Position numbers and translations under genes: made by a program. From Pelargonium x hortorum (taxonomy: Eukaryota; Streptophyta; Magnoliopsida; Geraniales; Geraniaceae): a stretch of DNA of 64,000 nucleotides. This document shows, in pieces, positions 48,549 to 61,382 of the stretch; within the stretch, counting starts at the first letter, position 1, and every line of letters starts with the position of its first letter. A model generated the notes under the pieces. It searched no databases and was not told the DNA's origin. It saw nothing but the letters and a program-made list of their open reading frames with translations. The DNA is taken from assembly GCA_036897525.1 (NCBI GenBank), contig JAYMTJ010000055.1:1-64000 (forward strand), in the 5' to 3' direction.

Positions 48549-48835
48549 GAGATAAAAGTTTATTCGGTTTCAGTATCTCAAAAAGTTTATACTCGGGGGA
48601 ATTTATTACGCTTTTATGCATTTTCTGCAGTAGGGGAATCTTGCTTTTTTGTGAAACCGGATACACTTTATTAGTTAAAAGGGACCCTTTATTGATTTTA
48701 GGGGGTTTGAAATGGAACATGTCAAAAAGTGACTCCCCCTTCCTAAGAGCTTTGAAATTAGACCTCTTTTTTGAGAAAAATTCCATTTCATATACAAGCA
48801 AAACCTTGTACTTTTCGACATTCAAACTCTTCTGA
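48482..48835 (+). CDS. Hypothetical 117-aa frame within second repeat family, copy C
   Basis: ATG 48482 opens a 117-codon frame that overlaps the end of the frame at 48243-48548 in another phase. The product begins MYRGNPTLFQLFLFERGVFS, has a hydrophobic middle (ITLLCIFCSRGILLFC), then LLVKRDPLLILGG and ALKLDLFFEKN. The last two match copies A (LLVK) and B (ALKLDLLFKKK) in phase. A 94-codon minus frame covers the same bases. Preservation of phase between copies is the best hint that a protein was once encoded; the family is unknown. Confidence 0.27.
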   Translation: MYRGNPTLFQLFLFERGVFSHIGDKSLFGFSISKSLYSGEFITLLCIFCSRGILLFCETGYTLLVKRDPLLILGGLKWNMSKSDSPFLRALKLDLFFEKNSISYTSKTLYFSTFKLF

Positions 48836-49079
48836 GCCCTTGCCTCAACCTAGTAACTTCGGTCCCACCTTAGAACCCTGTACAGTTCTCAGTAAAAAAG
48901 TAAAGTATAAGAATTTGCCTGCCCTGTTTAGTTTAGAGTAACCTTTTTGAGAAACCCACTAACCCACTAAGGAGAACAGAAGACCCGGTTTATTTTACTA
49001 TGTTTTTGGAGTTTCCTACTATTGTCAGAGATTACCTCGTTAAATAGTCCTTGTTTTAGAAATCCCAGTCAGTCGAGCG

Positions 49080-49210
49080 AAGTGTAACCTAGCGCCAAAT
49101 TTTAAGAAAAGAAAAGGGTAGGGTTCATATAGTAGCAAAAGTACTACTTTTTGACATTTAAACTCAGAAACCTAGGGATCTCCTTACTTTACAGAATTGG
49201 CTTCATTACT
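49080..49210 (+). repeat. Second repeat family, copy E (worn)
   Basis: AAAAGTACTACTTTTTGACA, then TTTAAACTC, parallels AAAAGTACTACATTTTGACT, then TGCAAACT, in copy B at 46.97 kb, and the TTTTCGACATTCAAACTCTT end of copy C. Confidence 0.45.
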
Positions 49211-49440
49211 CAATCCAGTTAATCTTTTTTGACTAGAATTCTTCATAACCTACCTCTGTCCTACTAAAAAGATAAGTAAGTCTAATGTAAAGAATCTAAA
49301 ACAAAGAGTATAAGAACATAAGTCAGTTGGTTGTGCTATATCATATACGATCATAAACATACTCTTACTCATATGCACCCCTCCGCAGCTAGAAAGCCCA
49401 GATATCGAGTTTACCTTAGACCTGTACTCCTCCAATAACA

Positions 49441-52400
49441 CCTAGGATCCCTCAACAGATCCGCAGTGATACCCCGCTCCTCCCCCTTTTAAGTATAGGG
49501 ACTTGCCAGCCTTGTCTTGTTTAGCGGAACCCCTTGAAGCCTCTCTCTATCCAACTAAGTAAATAATATGGAGAAGCTTACCCAGTTATGAAACTCCCTT
49601 AATCCAAAAAGGGAAACTTACTAAACTCCAAATTCTGGAAGACACTCAATTTGACACGAAATGAAACCCTAAACCTTGTAAAAAATCCTTGATGTATGTT
49701 CACTCTCGCTTTCAATCACAGTTTCATACACTTTGAACCAGAAGAAAGATATAAACCAGAGGTTCTAATCCCAAAGCACTCTTCCTAGAAACCCAGGAAA
49801 TCCGTATATTTACGCCCTTTGTAGTTTCAATTTAGACTTCTCTTTTTACAGGAAACTAACGCCTTTTTCAATACCTCAATTTGGTAAAAGTATCTATTTT
49901 ATAGGGTTTTTGAGAAGTTTTCTTACTTTTTACCTTATAGAGAAAGGATCCCCTCCTTGTTTTGTTAACCAGATTTAGATACATCCCATTCATTCAGTGT
50001 AAGTGGAGCTAGAAAAACCATGAAAGTCTAAAGAAAAAGCCTCTAGATAAACAACTTGTACGAGCCTACTGAGTATCTTAACGGACAAAGAAAACCAGCT
50101 AGCTGAAAACAGGCTAATTAATACAGGAATCTATTACATAACAAGTCGAGCTTCACTTAAAAGAGAAGGTACACCCAGCTACTAGGGAACCTCTAAAACT
50201 CTAACTTAGAAACTGCTTAGGGAAAAGCCTACCTTACCCTTGACCTATATTTGCCCTATAACTAGAACTACAACTAAGGAAAGCTCCGGATCTAAGACTC
50301 ATAAAAGATATATGAAACTGGAAACCTGAAATATTAAGAGAAAGGAGGAAGTTGTTTTACTAAAGTAAACCCTTTTTTATGATGAAGTTTTATTCGATAC
50401 TACAATTCATTTTAGTTCTGATTCAGAGCTTTTTAGGAGAAAAAGTAACTTGTAATAGAGTTTGAGCGAATTCTCGGTTATGCTTTTCAGGAAATGTCTT
50501 ACCTCTTAGAGAGTCAAACTGTAAGCTAATCCGGTGCTTGAAAAAATATTGCTCTTGAACTAAAGAAATCCTTAATACAAGTGCGTGGATACTGCAAAAA
50601 AGCATTTTAATGTACCGTACCGATATTATTAATCTATTTTGTTTACACGAAGCTTTGCTTTAAATAATAAGAATTTTAAAGGGTAGACTACGAGATTTTG
50701 GGATCTTTAAATTTGGTAAAAAAACAGGAATCTAAATTTAATTAACCAGAGCTATAGCTAGAAAACCCTTCATTATACCTAGCTAACTTAACTAGGAAGC
50801 TTTTTACAATTAAATTATTCGCCAGCATCTTTCTTTGACACTTCTTCTATTGACTTAGTAGCTATAGGTTTTATTTTAAGCTCTAAATTATTCTTTCAAA
50901 CTAATAAGAGAAGATACTTACAAGAGACAGAAGAAATAGAAAGACTTTAGTATTCTTGTTCTAATGTTCTCATTCTTTCTTAGCTAGGCGCCTCCTTGAA
51001 TGAAACCAAAGGACTATCGATACGTATTTAAAGAGATCCAAAATCTAGACACGGCTCCGCCTATGAGTACCCCAGGCTCAATCCCTTAAAGGGGTTCCTT
51101 GTTAAAGGGTAAGACTCTCTTATACTTATAAATTATTACCCTACATTTCCGGTAATGTATAAAGTAAAGACTGATTATCCTGTAGAAAGACTGCTTTTGT
51201 CGCTGAGTACCTTACCTTTTCTTAAATTTGCAAATTTTTCCCTGGTTTGGGGTTAATAATTCAAATTTCTTTGTAAAATGTGTAGGTGGCAGTGCCCTCG
51301 CGACTAGCAGAGCAGAATAGAAGCTCTGATTTTAGACATAAAATAAGGAGGCTGCCAATTGATAATACCAAAAAATAGGAACTCTTCTCAAGTAGAGACT
51401 ACTAATCAGCTAGACTTTCTTGAGTAGACTTACTTAGCAGCTTAGAAATCTTTCCTGTCTAGTGTCAATCTCTAAGGAAAAGACCCAAAGAAGAAAAGGA
51501 AATGTTACCCTACTTATTTACTTTATATGCGTTGAAACCTCTTACTGATTTACACTTATCCTGTAACTTCTTAAACTTCTTAGTCTACCTTCATACTCTT
51601 AATCATAACTTGTGTCTTATGCCTACTACTAGAACTTCCTTTTCAGGCTATATTACTTCATCAAACCTTTATTAAAGTCTTAGCTCTTTGGGCTTTCCTT
51701 GAGAGTTTAGTCCTAATAATTTCTATAAGTTAGGAATCTTATTTTCCTTTTGATCTAATGGAAACGTGCCAAGCTTTGTTTGTCGGTGTAGCTATTGCCA
51801 GCTGCTACAGTATTCGCTGTCGAAGGTAGTCTAAATAGAATCTCTTGTTTGAGATAGATACCATAGAGGACTCTCTGAATCATGGTTGGAATTGTAGCTG
51901 TCCATGGAAGCTAGTACCTTCTCTTAGGACCCTAACTCTTACCTATCAAGTCGAAAGTCTCACACCTCCGTCTAAGGAAGCCTCTTAGGTATATATACTA
52001 GATTCACTTACAGTAATTCATCCTAAACTCATTCACTTATGAGCTATTAACGTAGGTTCTTATCTTAAACTATTGAAACTAAGAGCTATTCAGTCCCAAG
52101 GGTTGCTATTTGTAGTGCTCTATTTGGTACCCAACCTCATATTCTAAGTCTTTTTATTAGTACTAAATTCAGGTCAGGTAAAAAAAAAGGACTAGGAACC
52201 CCAGAAAAAACCTTATCAAGAAAAGAAATACAAAAGACTTTATCTTATTTATTACTTTAATTCACAGAAGCTGCAAATCGGAATATACTGATTCTCATAT
52301 CTTAGACCTTTTTTTTATCTCTTGTTAGGAAAACTCCGTTTATTTAGATGGAAGGCAAGAGCGGGTTTCTGGGAAGATAACTAATACCGCCCCTGAGGAA

Positions 52401-53117
52401 AAATGGCAATAGGATTCCCTATAAAGAGTATTAAGGAGCTCTCAGGACTCTGCTAAAAGCATTACTCCTCATTAAAACGCTCTTTAATAAACATATTTGA
52501 ATAGATTATTAGCCTATATATAGGGATTTCCGTTTAAGGGGTCCCTTGACGAGATACAAGTTAAATAGGAGACGATTAAGCAAAGTAATAGCTCCGAATT
52601 GAGGCGGCCTCCGAAATCAATATACTATATAGGTATACTACTAGCAATTCTATTCTATTTTGATTGACATTCAGCTTTCGAAGCGAAGGGGGCTCTCTTT
52701 TAATTCTTTACATTTACAATAAAGTAAGTAGTTATGCACTAAAGATGCCCTGTTTATGAGTTTTTTTAGATTGCCCGGCTTTCGCTTTGCCTTAAAATAG
52801 TAGAGAAACTCTTCAATTTGTATTCTATAGATAGCGCAAGCTTTAAAGGAGCTTAACTTTATTGCAAAAGATTACTCTTTCTGAGCGAAGTTAAGTGTCG
52901 GAATACCCTAAGATAGAACGAAATTCTTTATAGAAAAGGGGCGCGGACCCATTAAGATAGGAAAGGTTCTCGTACAAATACATCCTAGTTTTGTCCTATA
53001 AGACTCAGAATTGAAAATATGAAAGAATTTTTAGAGCTATATAACCCATGTCATATTCGTAAGATTTCCTGATACGAAAAGGCTTAGCCAAGCAAGAGTA
53101 CAGATAAAAAAAACTTT
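49441..53117. other. Gene-free spacer
   Basis: Only a 60-codon minus-strand frame (50423-50605) of no distinct character. No RNA gene or strong repeat was seen. Confidence 0.55.
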
Positions 53118-53180
53118 TAGAAAAGGTGTTAGCCAAAAACTTTTGTGAAACCTGTACTCAAGTTAAGTTGAGGTATAAAA
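53118..53180 (+). repeat. Dispersed repeat core R2, copy 2
   Basis: GGTGTTAGCCA, then AAACTTTTGTGAAACCTGTA, matches 30248-30310. Similarity fades on both sides. Confidence 0.4.
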
Positions 53181-53869
53181 TCTATTTGTTATAAGAGGTA
53201 CATTTATCACCTCCTATAGGAGAGTTTAGATTCGAATGAGGATATCTAGCGCAGCTTCTTTCGATGACGTGTTAATGGGTAAATATTAAGGTGCAAGGGT
53301 CCACTATAAAGAAATGAAAAGTCGAACCTGAGAAAGATGATATTGGATCTCTACATCTTGCCTTGCATAGATAAAGGTGTCAAAAAAACACCCACATGCC
53401 GGTAAATTAGATTATCTTTTTTTTGTTGATTGAATCCAACTACTAATTATATACTATCTATAACTAAGTATACCCACAACTTCTCTAATCGAATATAACA
53501 GTCCAAGCCTATAGGTACAGAGTCAAGGCCCAGGCAAACGAACATATCTCGTAAGGTATTATTCCTTATTTATAAAGGGTCTTATCTAGCTCTTAGGAAG
53601 GGAGGGCTTTCTTTTAGAGTCTTTTTCATTCAGTGTTCTATTTGTTTTAGTATCCTGGTTATTAATTAAGAGCGGGGAGATCAAGGCATTTCCTGGTCCT
53701 AGTGAATCTTTTATTGGATAGATCTTTTTGTAAAGAGATTCATGTATGAAGTCCAGTTTTAGTTTTAGTTTTATATATTCAGGATAAAGTTTATGTTTTA
53801 TGGTCTTCAGAGTGTGAGGTGGTATATATAATACTAATAAAGGCCTTAACTTCGTAAGCAGGGGATGTT

Positions 53870-54110
53870 TACTCAGGATATACTCCTATACTTCTAAGGA
53901 TCTCTCCTCCCGAACTAAGCTACATAGGGGAGAAGTAATCTTGCCTTACCTAATCTAATACTGCAATCCTATACTATTCTAAATAAAGAATATAGTATAT
54001 AGATATTAAGATTATTAATAAGACTAATACAATATAAGAATCATAAATTAACTATATATAGTTACTATCTTATACTATATGAATAATATCTTGACCTACT
54101 ACTGGATAGA
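53870..54110 (+). repeat. Outlying 3' block copy followed by very AT-rich stretch
   Basis: CTCCTATAC, a CTCTCCTCCCGAACTAAGCT stretch and ACATAGGGGAGAAG align with 45180-45260 of the array. From about 53960 to 54110 the sequence is nearly all A and T, with TATATAG-type words. No Ala/Lys-rich frame precedes this block here. Confidence 0.4.
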
Positions 54111-54200
54111 GAAGAATACAAATAATCCGGCTTCACAAAAAAAACAACAAGATTTTAAAATAAAATAGGTTTCTAACTTTAGTCCTGAAGGGAAACACTT

Positions 54201-54581
54201 CTACCTAATACAAACCCTAGCAGTCAAGTCCATTAAATTTTTTTTTTTACCAGATCCCTTGCCTACTCTTACTAAATCGCTATCGGAAAGCCCCGGTTTA
54301 AGCTCATTGCTAAAATAGACCCTAGTTATAGAGTCTCTTTTGTTGTCAAAAAAGAATAATAAGACTTCTCCGAGTATCAAGAATTCTAATGAATTTAAGT
54401 TAATAGCCGACATCTCTAAGCAGAAACGCTTTTGCGATCGATAGATTACATATAAGCTTATTCCTTGAATAGCAACTTTACTTGTAGGATTTCCTTCTCG
54501 AAGAATTTCTATTGTCTCCTCTAATCTAAAATGTTTGTTTAGGGAAAAAGGGTGTCTGAAAAGGGCCTTTCTAAGCTGCAA
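54201..54581 (-). CDS. Hypothetical 126-aa protein
   Basis: A minus-strand frame of 126 codons starts MQLRKALFRHPFSLNKHFRL. It has an acidic/basic helix-like part (EETIEILREGNPTSK), a hydrophobic patch near residues 70-77 (FLILGEVLLFFF) and a Gly/Lys-rich C-terminal part (VRVGKGSGKKKN). Composition is balanced, with no low complexity, and no comparable frame covers the opposite strand. I recognise no domain. There is no clear ribosome-binding site, and the region has no gene neighbours. It is isolated from the repeat array and may be a chance frame: at this G+C, 64 kb can give one of this length. Confidence 0.25.
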   Translation of the reverse strand: MQLRKALFRHPFSLNKHFRLEETIEILREGNPTSKVAIQGISLYVIYRSQKRFCLEMSAINLNSLEFLILGEVLLFFFDNKRDSITRVYFSNELKPGLSDSDLVRVGKGSGKKKNLMDLTARVCIR

Positions 54582-54599
54582 TGTATATCCCTTACCTTA

Positions 54600-57500
54600 T
54601 TAAATTAAGGTGCGCAACTCTCGTTCTCGTCTCGATATAGACACGAATTTCTACAAGTTTTGGCTAGGAAAAAGGATGGTAGACCTTAGAACATAGATTT
54701 CTAGAAGGAAGAAAAAAAGTTCATGAATAAAACAGAAAGGGAATTTGTCTACTATGTCGATATCCAGGGGCAGTTCCTTTGGTTTAATTGCTATTTCATT
54801 TAAAAAAGAATCCGCGCCTCTTAAACCTTTCTAGTAGAATGTCTTATTCGGTCAATAAGTTTATACCCAGTGTCTAGTTTGACAAAAAAGTCAATCAAAC
54901 AAATAGGTATATGAAGAATGCGATTATATAAAGTAAGCCCTTTACGGAATACTTTTTTGTGCTATCTAAAGAAAGACAATCTCAAGAATATACAAACAAG
55001 TAGTATTTAGCTAATTAATAGCGAATTTTCCATAGGCAAGTAAAGACTCAAGCTTTTGTATGCCGGACTTGTGTTCTCTACTTAATGTCTAATAAAAGTC
55101 TTTACTTTATGTAAAAGTAATATTAAAAAGAATTCCTTTAAGAAGTTAGTTAAAGTGCGCAAGCCTAACAAGATTCTTGGTGTAGGTTCAAGAACTTGGG
55201 CTTTTAAGAGGGGTGTGGTACAAGAAAGAAGGGGGGTTACATTAGTCCAAATTCCTTATAAAATAAAGTCAAAAAAACGGGGTTGCCAGTGCTTCTTTAT
55301 CCATTAATTAATATTTATCAAGCAAAAGGATGCCCTTAGGGCTAACCCTTTTTTTGTAACGCCGAAGAAAACCTACGAATATAAATTAACCCAGATAGAA
55401 AAGGCTCTATATATACTACTTGAACCGGTGCAAAGCAGTCCCTTACACGATACAGAATCGTTTTTTTTAAGAGTAGGCAGGGAAAATCCTTATCTAACAA
55501 GCTAGGATAAGGGCACTCCCTTGGGATAAATTAAGTGTCTCGTGGAGATAAAAAAAATAAGGGATGCCCTGTTTTGTTTTAATTTAACGAGTATATACAT
55601 AACTAACTATATAAAATGACTTTGAATTTTTATTGCCGGTAAATATGTCACAAAAGAATACTAAAAGGCATTTCTAGACAAATAAAGACACAGCCGGATC
55701 CCTTACAAAGGCTTGTCGGAGGAGTGCGCCTAATTAGATTAAAAGACTTGTAAACTACCGAGAGATCCTGTTACGCGAAGAAAGAATCCTATACAGAATT
55801 AGATAATCTAGCTGTTTTCACAACATAAAAAACTCGTAAGAAGACCCTTTTTAATTATATAATTAAAAACTGAATGGGAAAGGAAGTAGCCTACTTATTA
55901 TTTCTAATAAAGACCCGATAACTACTTAACTTAAAAGGTAACAGGAACAGGCAAGAACCTAAGCTAAGGAAACATTTTATCAATAAAAGACTCCTGCAAA
56001 CACCCGACTACTCTCAATGTTAAGAATTTCGAATCCCTATAAAATAGATTAAGACACAAGTTTTTATGCTCAGTAAAACAAAAAGGCTTCCCTTGCCCTT
56101 GCAAAAGAAGTTGCTTAGACTAGGCTTCCCAGAATTCTATAAATTTAGTGAAAAAATATCGGAATGGATCCCTTAATAGAAAAAAACGTATTTTACTAAA
56201 CCGATATAGGCTCTAGGCGAGATCCTTGTTTAAGGGAAGGCTTGCGTTGCGCAAAATATCCAGGGTTCTTGGTATATAATAAGATTTCTTAAAACTAATT
56301 GATGCACAAAAGCTGTTTCTAGATTTCTTAGGTGAAAGCACTTTAATAGGAATAGAGAATACCTAAATTTATTTATGAAATGTCAGATTTCAATGTAGCT
56401 TCTTAGGGGCTTAGAGACAGGGATCCTAAATTGTTCTATATAAACCTCAAGTTAGACTTTTCTGGAAGTTTTATTCAGGTTTATAGGTAAAAGCAATTAA
56501 TTAAGCCCTTACTTAACAAGTCAATATCTTCCTAGAATGGAATCCTTGTCATCGAAAGTTTATCCAAATGGGTGGGCAGCCGCCTTTCTCTTATATCTCT
56601 AGGCTCGGCCTATTAAACGCTTTGCTTTTTTTAGAAGAAAGATTTTACGGGTGTCATGTGTCTTAGAACTTCCTTGTTATACCACCTTTTACAAAACAGC
56701 TTTTTTGGTTAAGACCAACGTGTTTATTATTTTTTGGAGATAAATTTCTATTTATATTTATACTGTAGCTGTAGGTGCATGAGTGTAACTTTTTTAGAGG
56801 CAATCTAGTCTTTTAGTCTAAACTAAGTATAAAATCACTAAGTGACAGTCAAATTAACATAAAGAAAGACCGACTTCTGTCTTAATAGCAAGTAAAAAGT
56901 AGAGGTGTCTTAAAAGAAAGGAGGCTCTTAATAAATGCATAAACTATATCGAGCATACCCAGTATGAGACAAAGATTACTATAAATAAAAGGAATTCTCT
57001 AGGCTTAAAATCTTTTTTATAGATGTAGTTACCGAGGGCACTTATTTATTCTTCAGTGTCTTTTACTGACTAGCTTACGGAAACCCGCCTTTCTAGAAAG
57101 TTGTTCTCCCTTAACCATAGCTTTTCCAGGAATTTCAACTCTTTCTTTAAGGAATCTGAGTCCCTTCCGTGCCCTGTGCTTAAAGTCTGAACCCACTAAA
57201 TTTCCAGAGTTAGTTCCTTAATTTTACAAAAGAGTTTAACCCTTAGATTCATATTTTAACTGAGCCGGGTAATTTTATAGATCTAAACTTAAGGTATAAA
57301 GAAATAGACTTACTTCTAAGCCTCCTTAACACAGCATTGAAAATAGAAAATGCATAAAACGGGAACTTCCCCACAATATAATGGTAAAAAAAATTCCTAG
57401 CTGTTGGGAAGAAGCACCTAAGGCTTCTTATAAGAGAGCCCTTAATGCTCGTGTAGAATACTGCAAAATTTCTGTTAAATACCTGGAAAAATATCTATAA

Positions 57501-60500
57501 ATCTGGTGATGAGTATTAATTAATAAGAAAAAGCTATCTCAAAAAAAAGAATTTATCTTAGCTGCGCACCTAATACCCGGAGTCCTTCAATATAAATTGA
57601 AAGGGAACCCTTAGGACTTACTTTCTTTTTAGCATCAAACCAGAAAAATAATGACAGACACTTAACAAGCTCTACTAACAACAAGGCAAGTCTCCAATAT
57701 GTTGTGTAACTCTAGACTTATAAAAAAAACAAGGCTCCCATTAATTTAAAGGCGCGTAATTCCGGTTGGTTGACTTCTGCATTTTTTCGAAGTGAGACTC
57801 TCTTGTATTTCGGATACCGTATAATGGAAGCGCTGGCCAACAAAACAAACAGATATTCTATTCTTATGATAGTTGAGCATATTGTCAATTCGTTGCAGTC
57901 AGTACGAGAGCTTAAACTAAACCCCAGAACCAGAAAAAGGATATAAAGAGCCTCGTTTGGAAATAAACAAAACCAAGAAGAAGCTTAAATCGGAAACCTC
58001 AAATTGGGATTCCTTCTCTAGTCACAGTACTAAAGCTTTAACTAAACTCCGTGAGTAAGAGTATGGTTTAAGGTCCCTATTCCTTAATTGTATAAGATAT
58101 AACTTTTTGGGAGACTTCCCTTTTTTTGTTATGGTATTCCGCAGGGCGACTCGAACCTATGACTTTCAATGGTTCTGCATTATCGAATAGCAACCCCGGC
58201 AAGTATCTACTAAACTTACTTACTGTAATTTTTCCGAACTTTCAGGCAAGACAAGAATTAAAGCTTGAGACACAGATATTCCTTATATAGGTGATTCTTT
58301 TAATAACGAAAATGTTAGACTCAAAGCAAGGGAAGCGCGAGTTAACTAGCAGTTTAATACACACACAGTGCCTACATATATAAAGCTTTCTAGCTCTTCT
58401 ATACCTTCAGTTTGGGAAATGAAATATCAATTATATCCCGGTAATAAGTATTAAGCTTATATCGATATAAAAGTAGCTTATAGAAAAGTTTTTGTTAGAA
58501 GAGAAGGAGCGGAGGCTTTTTTTTCCTTTGCAGACCCAAGCTACTTTGAATTTGTTCATTCAAGTAGATAATCCTTATTTAGAATCTGATAAAAGCAAGG
58601 CATTAACTTCCAATCTCGTATCCGGAGCACCCTTTTTTTTGAGGAGCTACTCACGATCTCTACTTAACTAATAAGAAAGCATAAGCTAGTTTTTTTTTTT
58701 GGTTTCCTATTAAATAAAAAGGGAGTGTTTAAATAATCATATATCTATTCATACTTAGTATTTTAGTCACAAGAAAGTGTCCTTACTTTATTAAGCCAAT
58801 GCGTCTTGCTTCTACAGTAGTAAGGAGCAAAAGATTTTTGTTTTTATCGAGTTATTTAGTCTTTCAGATATAATAAGGGGAAGGTTTTTAATTGGGTACC
58901 CTTTTCGAGACTCTTCTACTGAGTACTTAGGTAAGAATCTAGTTTGATAGAGCAAAACAGCAGGAAATCAAAGCTTTTTTAAAGGTACTCTCCAAGACCA
59001 TAGCAAAACTTCTCACTCAAAGAGTAAAGTAAACTCAAAACTTAGAGAATCCTCAAGTAGAGACATTTTTTAGCTCTTCCGCCGATTTTCTAAGAAAAGG
59101 AACTCAGTCAAGCTTTTTTAAGTCAGGATTCTTTCCTCGATTTCTAGGTTATTCTTTGAGGAATACTCCATAGCATACCTTTTGTTTCTAGTTTGCAAAG
59201 GGGTAATGTATTCTGGAATAAAGGGAACCCAATGTATATCAGAATGAGACACTTTTGACCGAGAACTGGTACTTTTCCTAAGGAAAATTTTGGGCTTAAA
59301 GTGAGGGTCTTCTAAAGCGATTATATGTGGCTTTATAAAGAGTGTCATCTAAGCCTGCGGACGTCAATTTTTTGAAACTCAACCCCTTCCTTACTATTGA
59401 CACGGACCCGGTCCCCAATCGGCTCGACTTAGTCTTTATTTTGCTTCTAATAATCCCGGTCTAATCCAGAATTTTGTTGTATATGGCATACCTTAAGGAA
59501 CTTGGGGGAACCCGATCTAAAAAAAAGGAAGAGTTTTAAGCGGCTCTTGTTATAGCAAACAGGGTATAAATCAAGGGTTTAACCCGTTTTCGAGAATAAG
59601 TAAGAAGTCATATAACTTTACTTTAGTAGGGAGCATAAAAATGAATTGAAACTCTGAATTGTGGACTTTTTTATTAAAGCTTTTACCCCAGCCCAGCTCG
59701 TATAACTGAAAAAAAAAGGTAGTTTAAGTTTAGTACGCCGGTATTGATCAACCGTACATAGCATACTAATTAAGTTCCTTCTAACCCGAATGTCCTATCT
59801 CAGGTATCCCTTTATCTTTATACAGCCAAATTTCTTACAAACAAAGTAGCTTAAGTTAAGGGACTTTCCTGCTTAAATAAATTGACTTTGTTTTATTTTA
59901 TCCCGAAAACTTGTATATTAGTAATTAGTTGGTACAAAATTGTTGTTGATGTAAGTTTCATACGCCTATTTTCCTCTGTTTTATTCATCAAGCAAAGTTT
60001 GGACGTAAGCTCAAATAATATTTATAACTAAAAAAAGGCTTTCCGGATTAGATTCGCAATAGAATACAAATTTGAAATACAATAAAGATCTTATCTTAAA
60101 CCTAAACAACTATTTACAAGAGTCCTATTGAAGCTTAAAGACTACACTACACTACACTATACTTGAGTTTATGACGAGCAAGGTAGGGCTCGTAAATCTC
60201 TCAGGACTTAAAATGGGGGATTTAGTTATAAAGTATCCATACAAGGTAACCCTCGAACTCCATTTCTGTTAGACTTTCTGTAAAAAGGCACCCCCCGGGG
60301 TTCTCTTCAAACCCCCCATCTATTACTGTTTACGCGAACCTAGCAACCTAATTCAGAAAAGACTTTACTGTTTTGTTTTGACCATAAATAGGATACTTTT
60401 ACTCTGAAACAAAGAAAAAACGTTGTACTAGAGTCCCCCTCTAGAAGAAATAACTGTATATATACCTTTCTATTTCCCGAGAATCTTTAATAAGTCATAA

Positions 60501-61382
60501 AAAAGCGTCGAAATTACAAAAGCGTTTCAATTTAGTAGCCAAGTAGGCAGACTTAATCATCCGCCCCCTTTAACCCGTTAATTAGAAAAAGCCCCGGTAT
60601 ATTTGAATTTGATAAGGAAAGGGTACCCACGAAGGGCTTAGGTTTTATAACTAGCCTTGATATATCAGCGGGAGACTTTTCACCAAATATTCCATTCCAA
60701 GGTTCGGTAAGAATCGCTCTATTCATATTTATTTAAAGGGGCTAAAACTACTTACCAAGGCGTCGGCGTCTAAAGCCCTACCCTTTCGTTGCGGAATACC
60801 AAAAGTTAAACTTTTATATGCTACGAGAACCTTAAGGGACACTCGGAAAAAGCAAAGAAGAGAGTCCTACTAGCTAATACCTTTTTTTATTAAACCTACG
60901 AGAAACTCCTTAGAATGCAATCACTTAAGTATTCTGATCCGAGTTTTGAAGACTTTCTACATTCGGGCTTGGAAGTAAAGCAATACCTTATTAACCATAA
61001 AAGAAGGGGTTCAAATTGAGTTTTGCTACCAGAAAATAAGACATACCGATAGAGCCCCTGGAATTTCCTAAGAATAGATTTTTTTATAGGGTAGGTTTTA
61101 AACTCTTAAATATCCTTTATTTATTTAGCTGCTTGGACATGGTATTTGTTTTAAATGTAATTTCAGGATTGTGAGTAATCCCGGACACCCCCTTTTAGGC
61201 TTGCAGATTAAACTAAACTTACTCTCTCTTGCGAGGTTAAGTGTAATTTAGAGTTTTCAAAAAATTCTTAAAGTTAGGTTGTAGTTATAAGGGAAGCTCC
61301 TTCTCCGATATTGAATTTAGAATGCGGTATAGAAAGATTGATATTAATTTGCAAGTTCGTACTGCAAAACCCTGGTCGGGCT
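54600..61382. other. Gene-free spacer
   Basis: Nearly 7 kb in which I can support no gene. The 76-codon minus frame at 59118-59348 has no motif. Two places (58140-58200 and 59400-59435) carry tRNA-like words but do not fold into a tRNA. A short CTACA-type repeat is listed at 60141. Confidence 0.55.
60141..60158 (+). repeat. Short ACTAC pentanucleotide repeat
   Basis: Three perfect ACTAC units and a partial fourth. Confidence 0.8.

Larger units (their letters stand above)
43300..49440 (+). repeat. Composite array of two interleaved repeat families
   Basis: About 6 kb in which three kinds of block alternate. The first is the Ala/Pro/Ser/Thr to Lys-rich reading frames, at about 43.33, 44.13, 45.51, 45.97, 47.5 and 48.24 kb. 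The second is the non-coding 3' block with the GTCGGTAAC-like core, at 43.78, 45.15, 45.72 and 46.32 kb. The third is a second family overlapping long open frames, at 44.44, 46.6, 47.93, 48.5 and 49.08 kb. Copies are about 65-80 percent alike by eye, so the array is old. The plus strand is A/G-rich in the Lys-rich parts. The arrangement looks like repeated local duplication of a composite unit followed by decay. The boundaries are approximate. Confidence 0.55.

Noticed and set aside
58131-58200. tRNA-like minus-strand segment with CATAGGTTCGAGTC and a terminal ACCA.
   Set aside because: The T stem does not pair, and no complementary 5' acceptor strand lies within tRNA distance.
59400-59435. 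Unusually G+C-rich 35 bases with GGACC and GGTCC inverted arms.
   Set aside because: Only five pairs around one base and no surrounding structure. No feature called.
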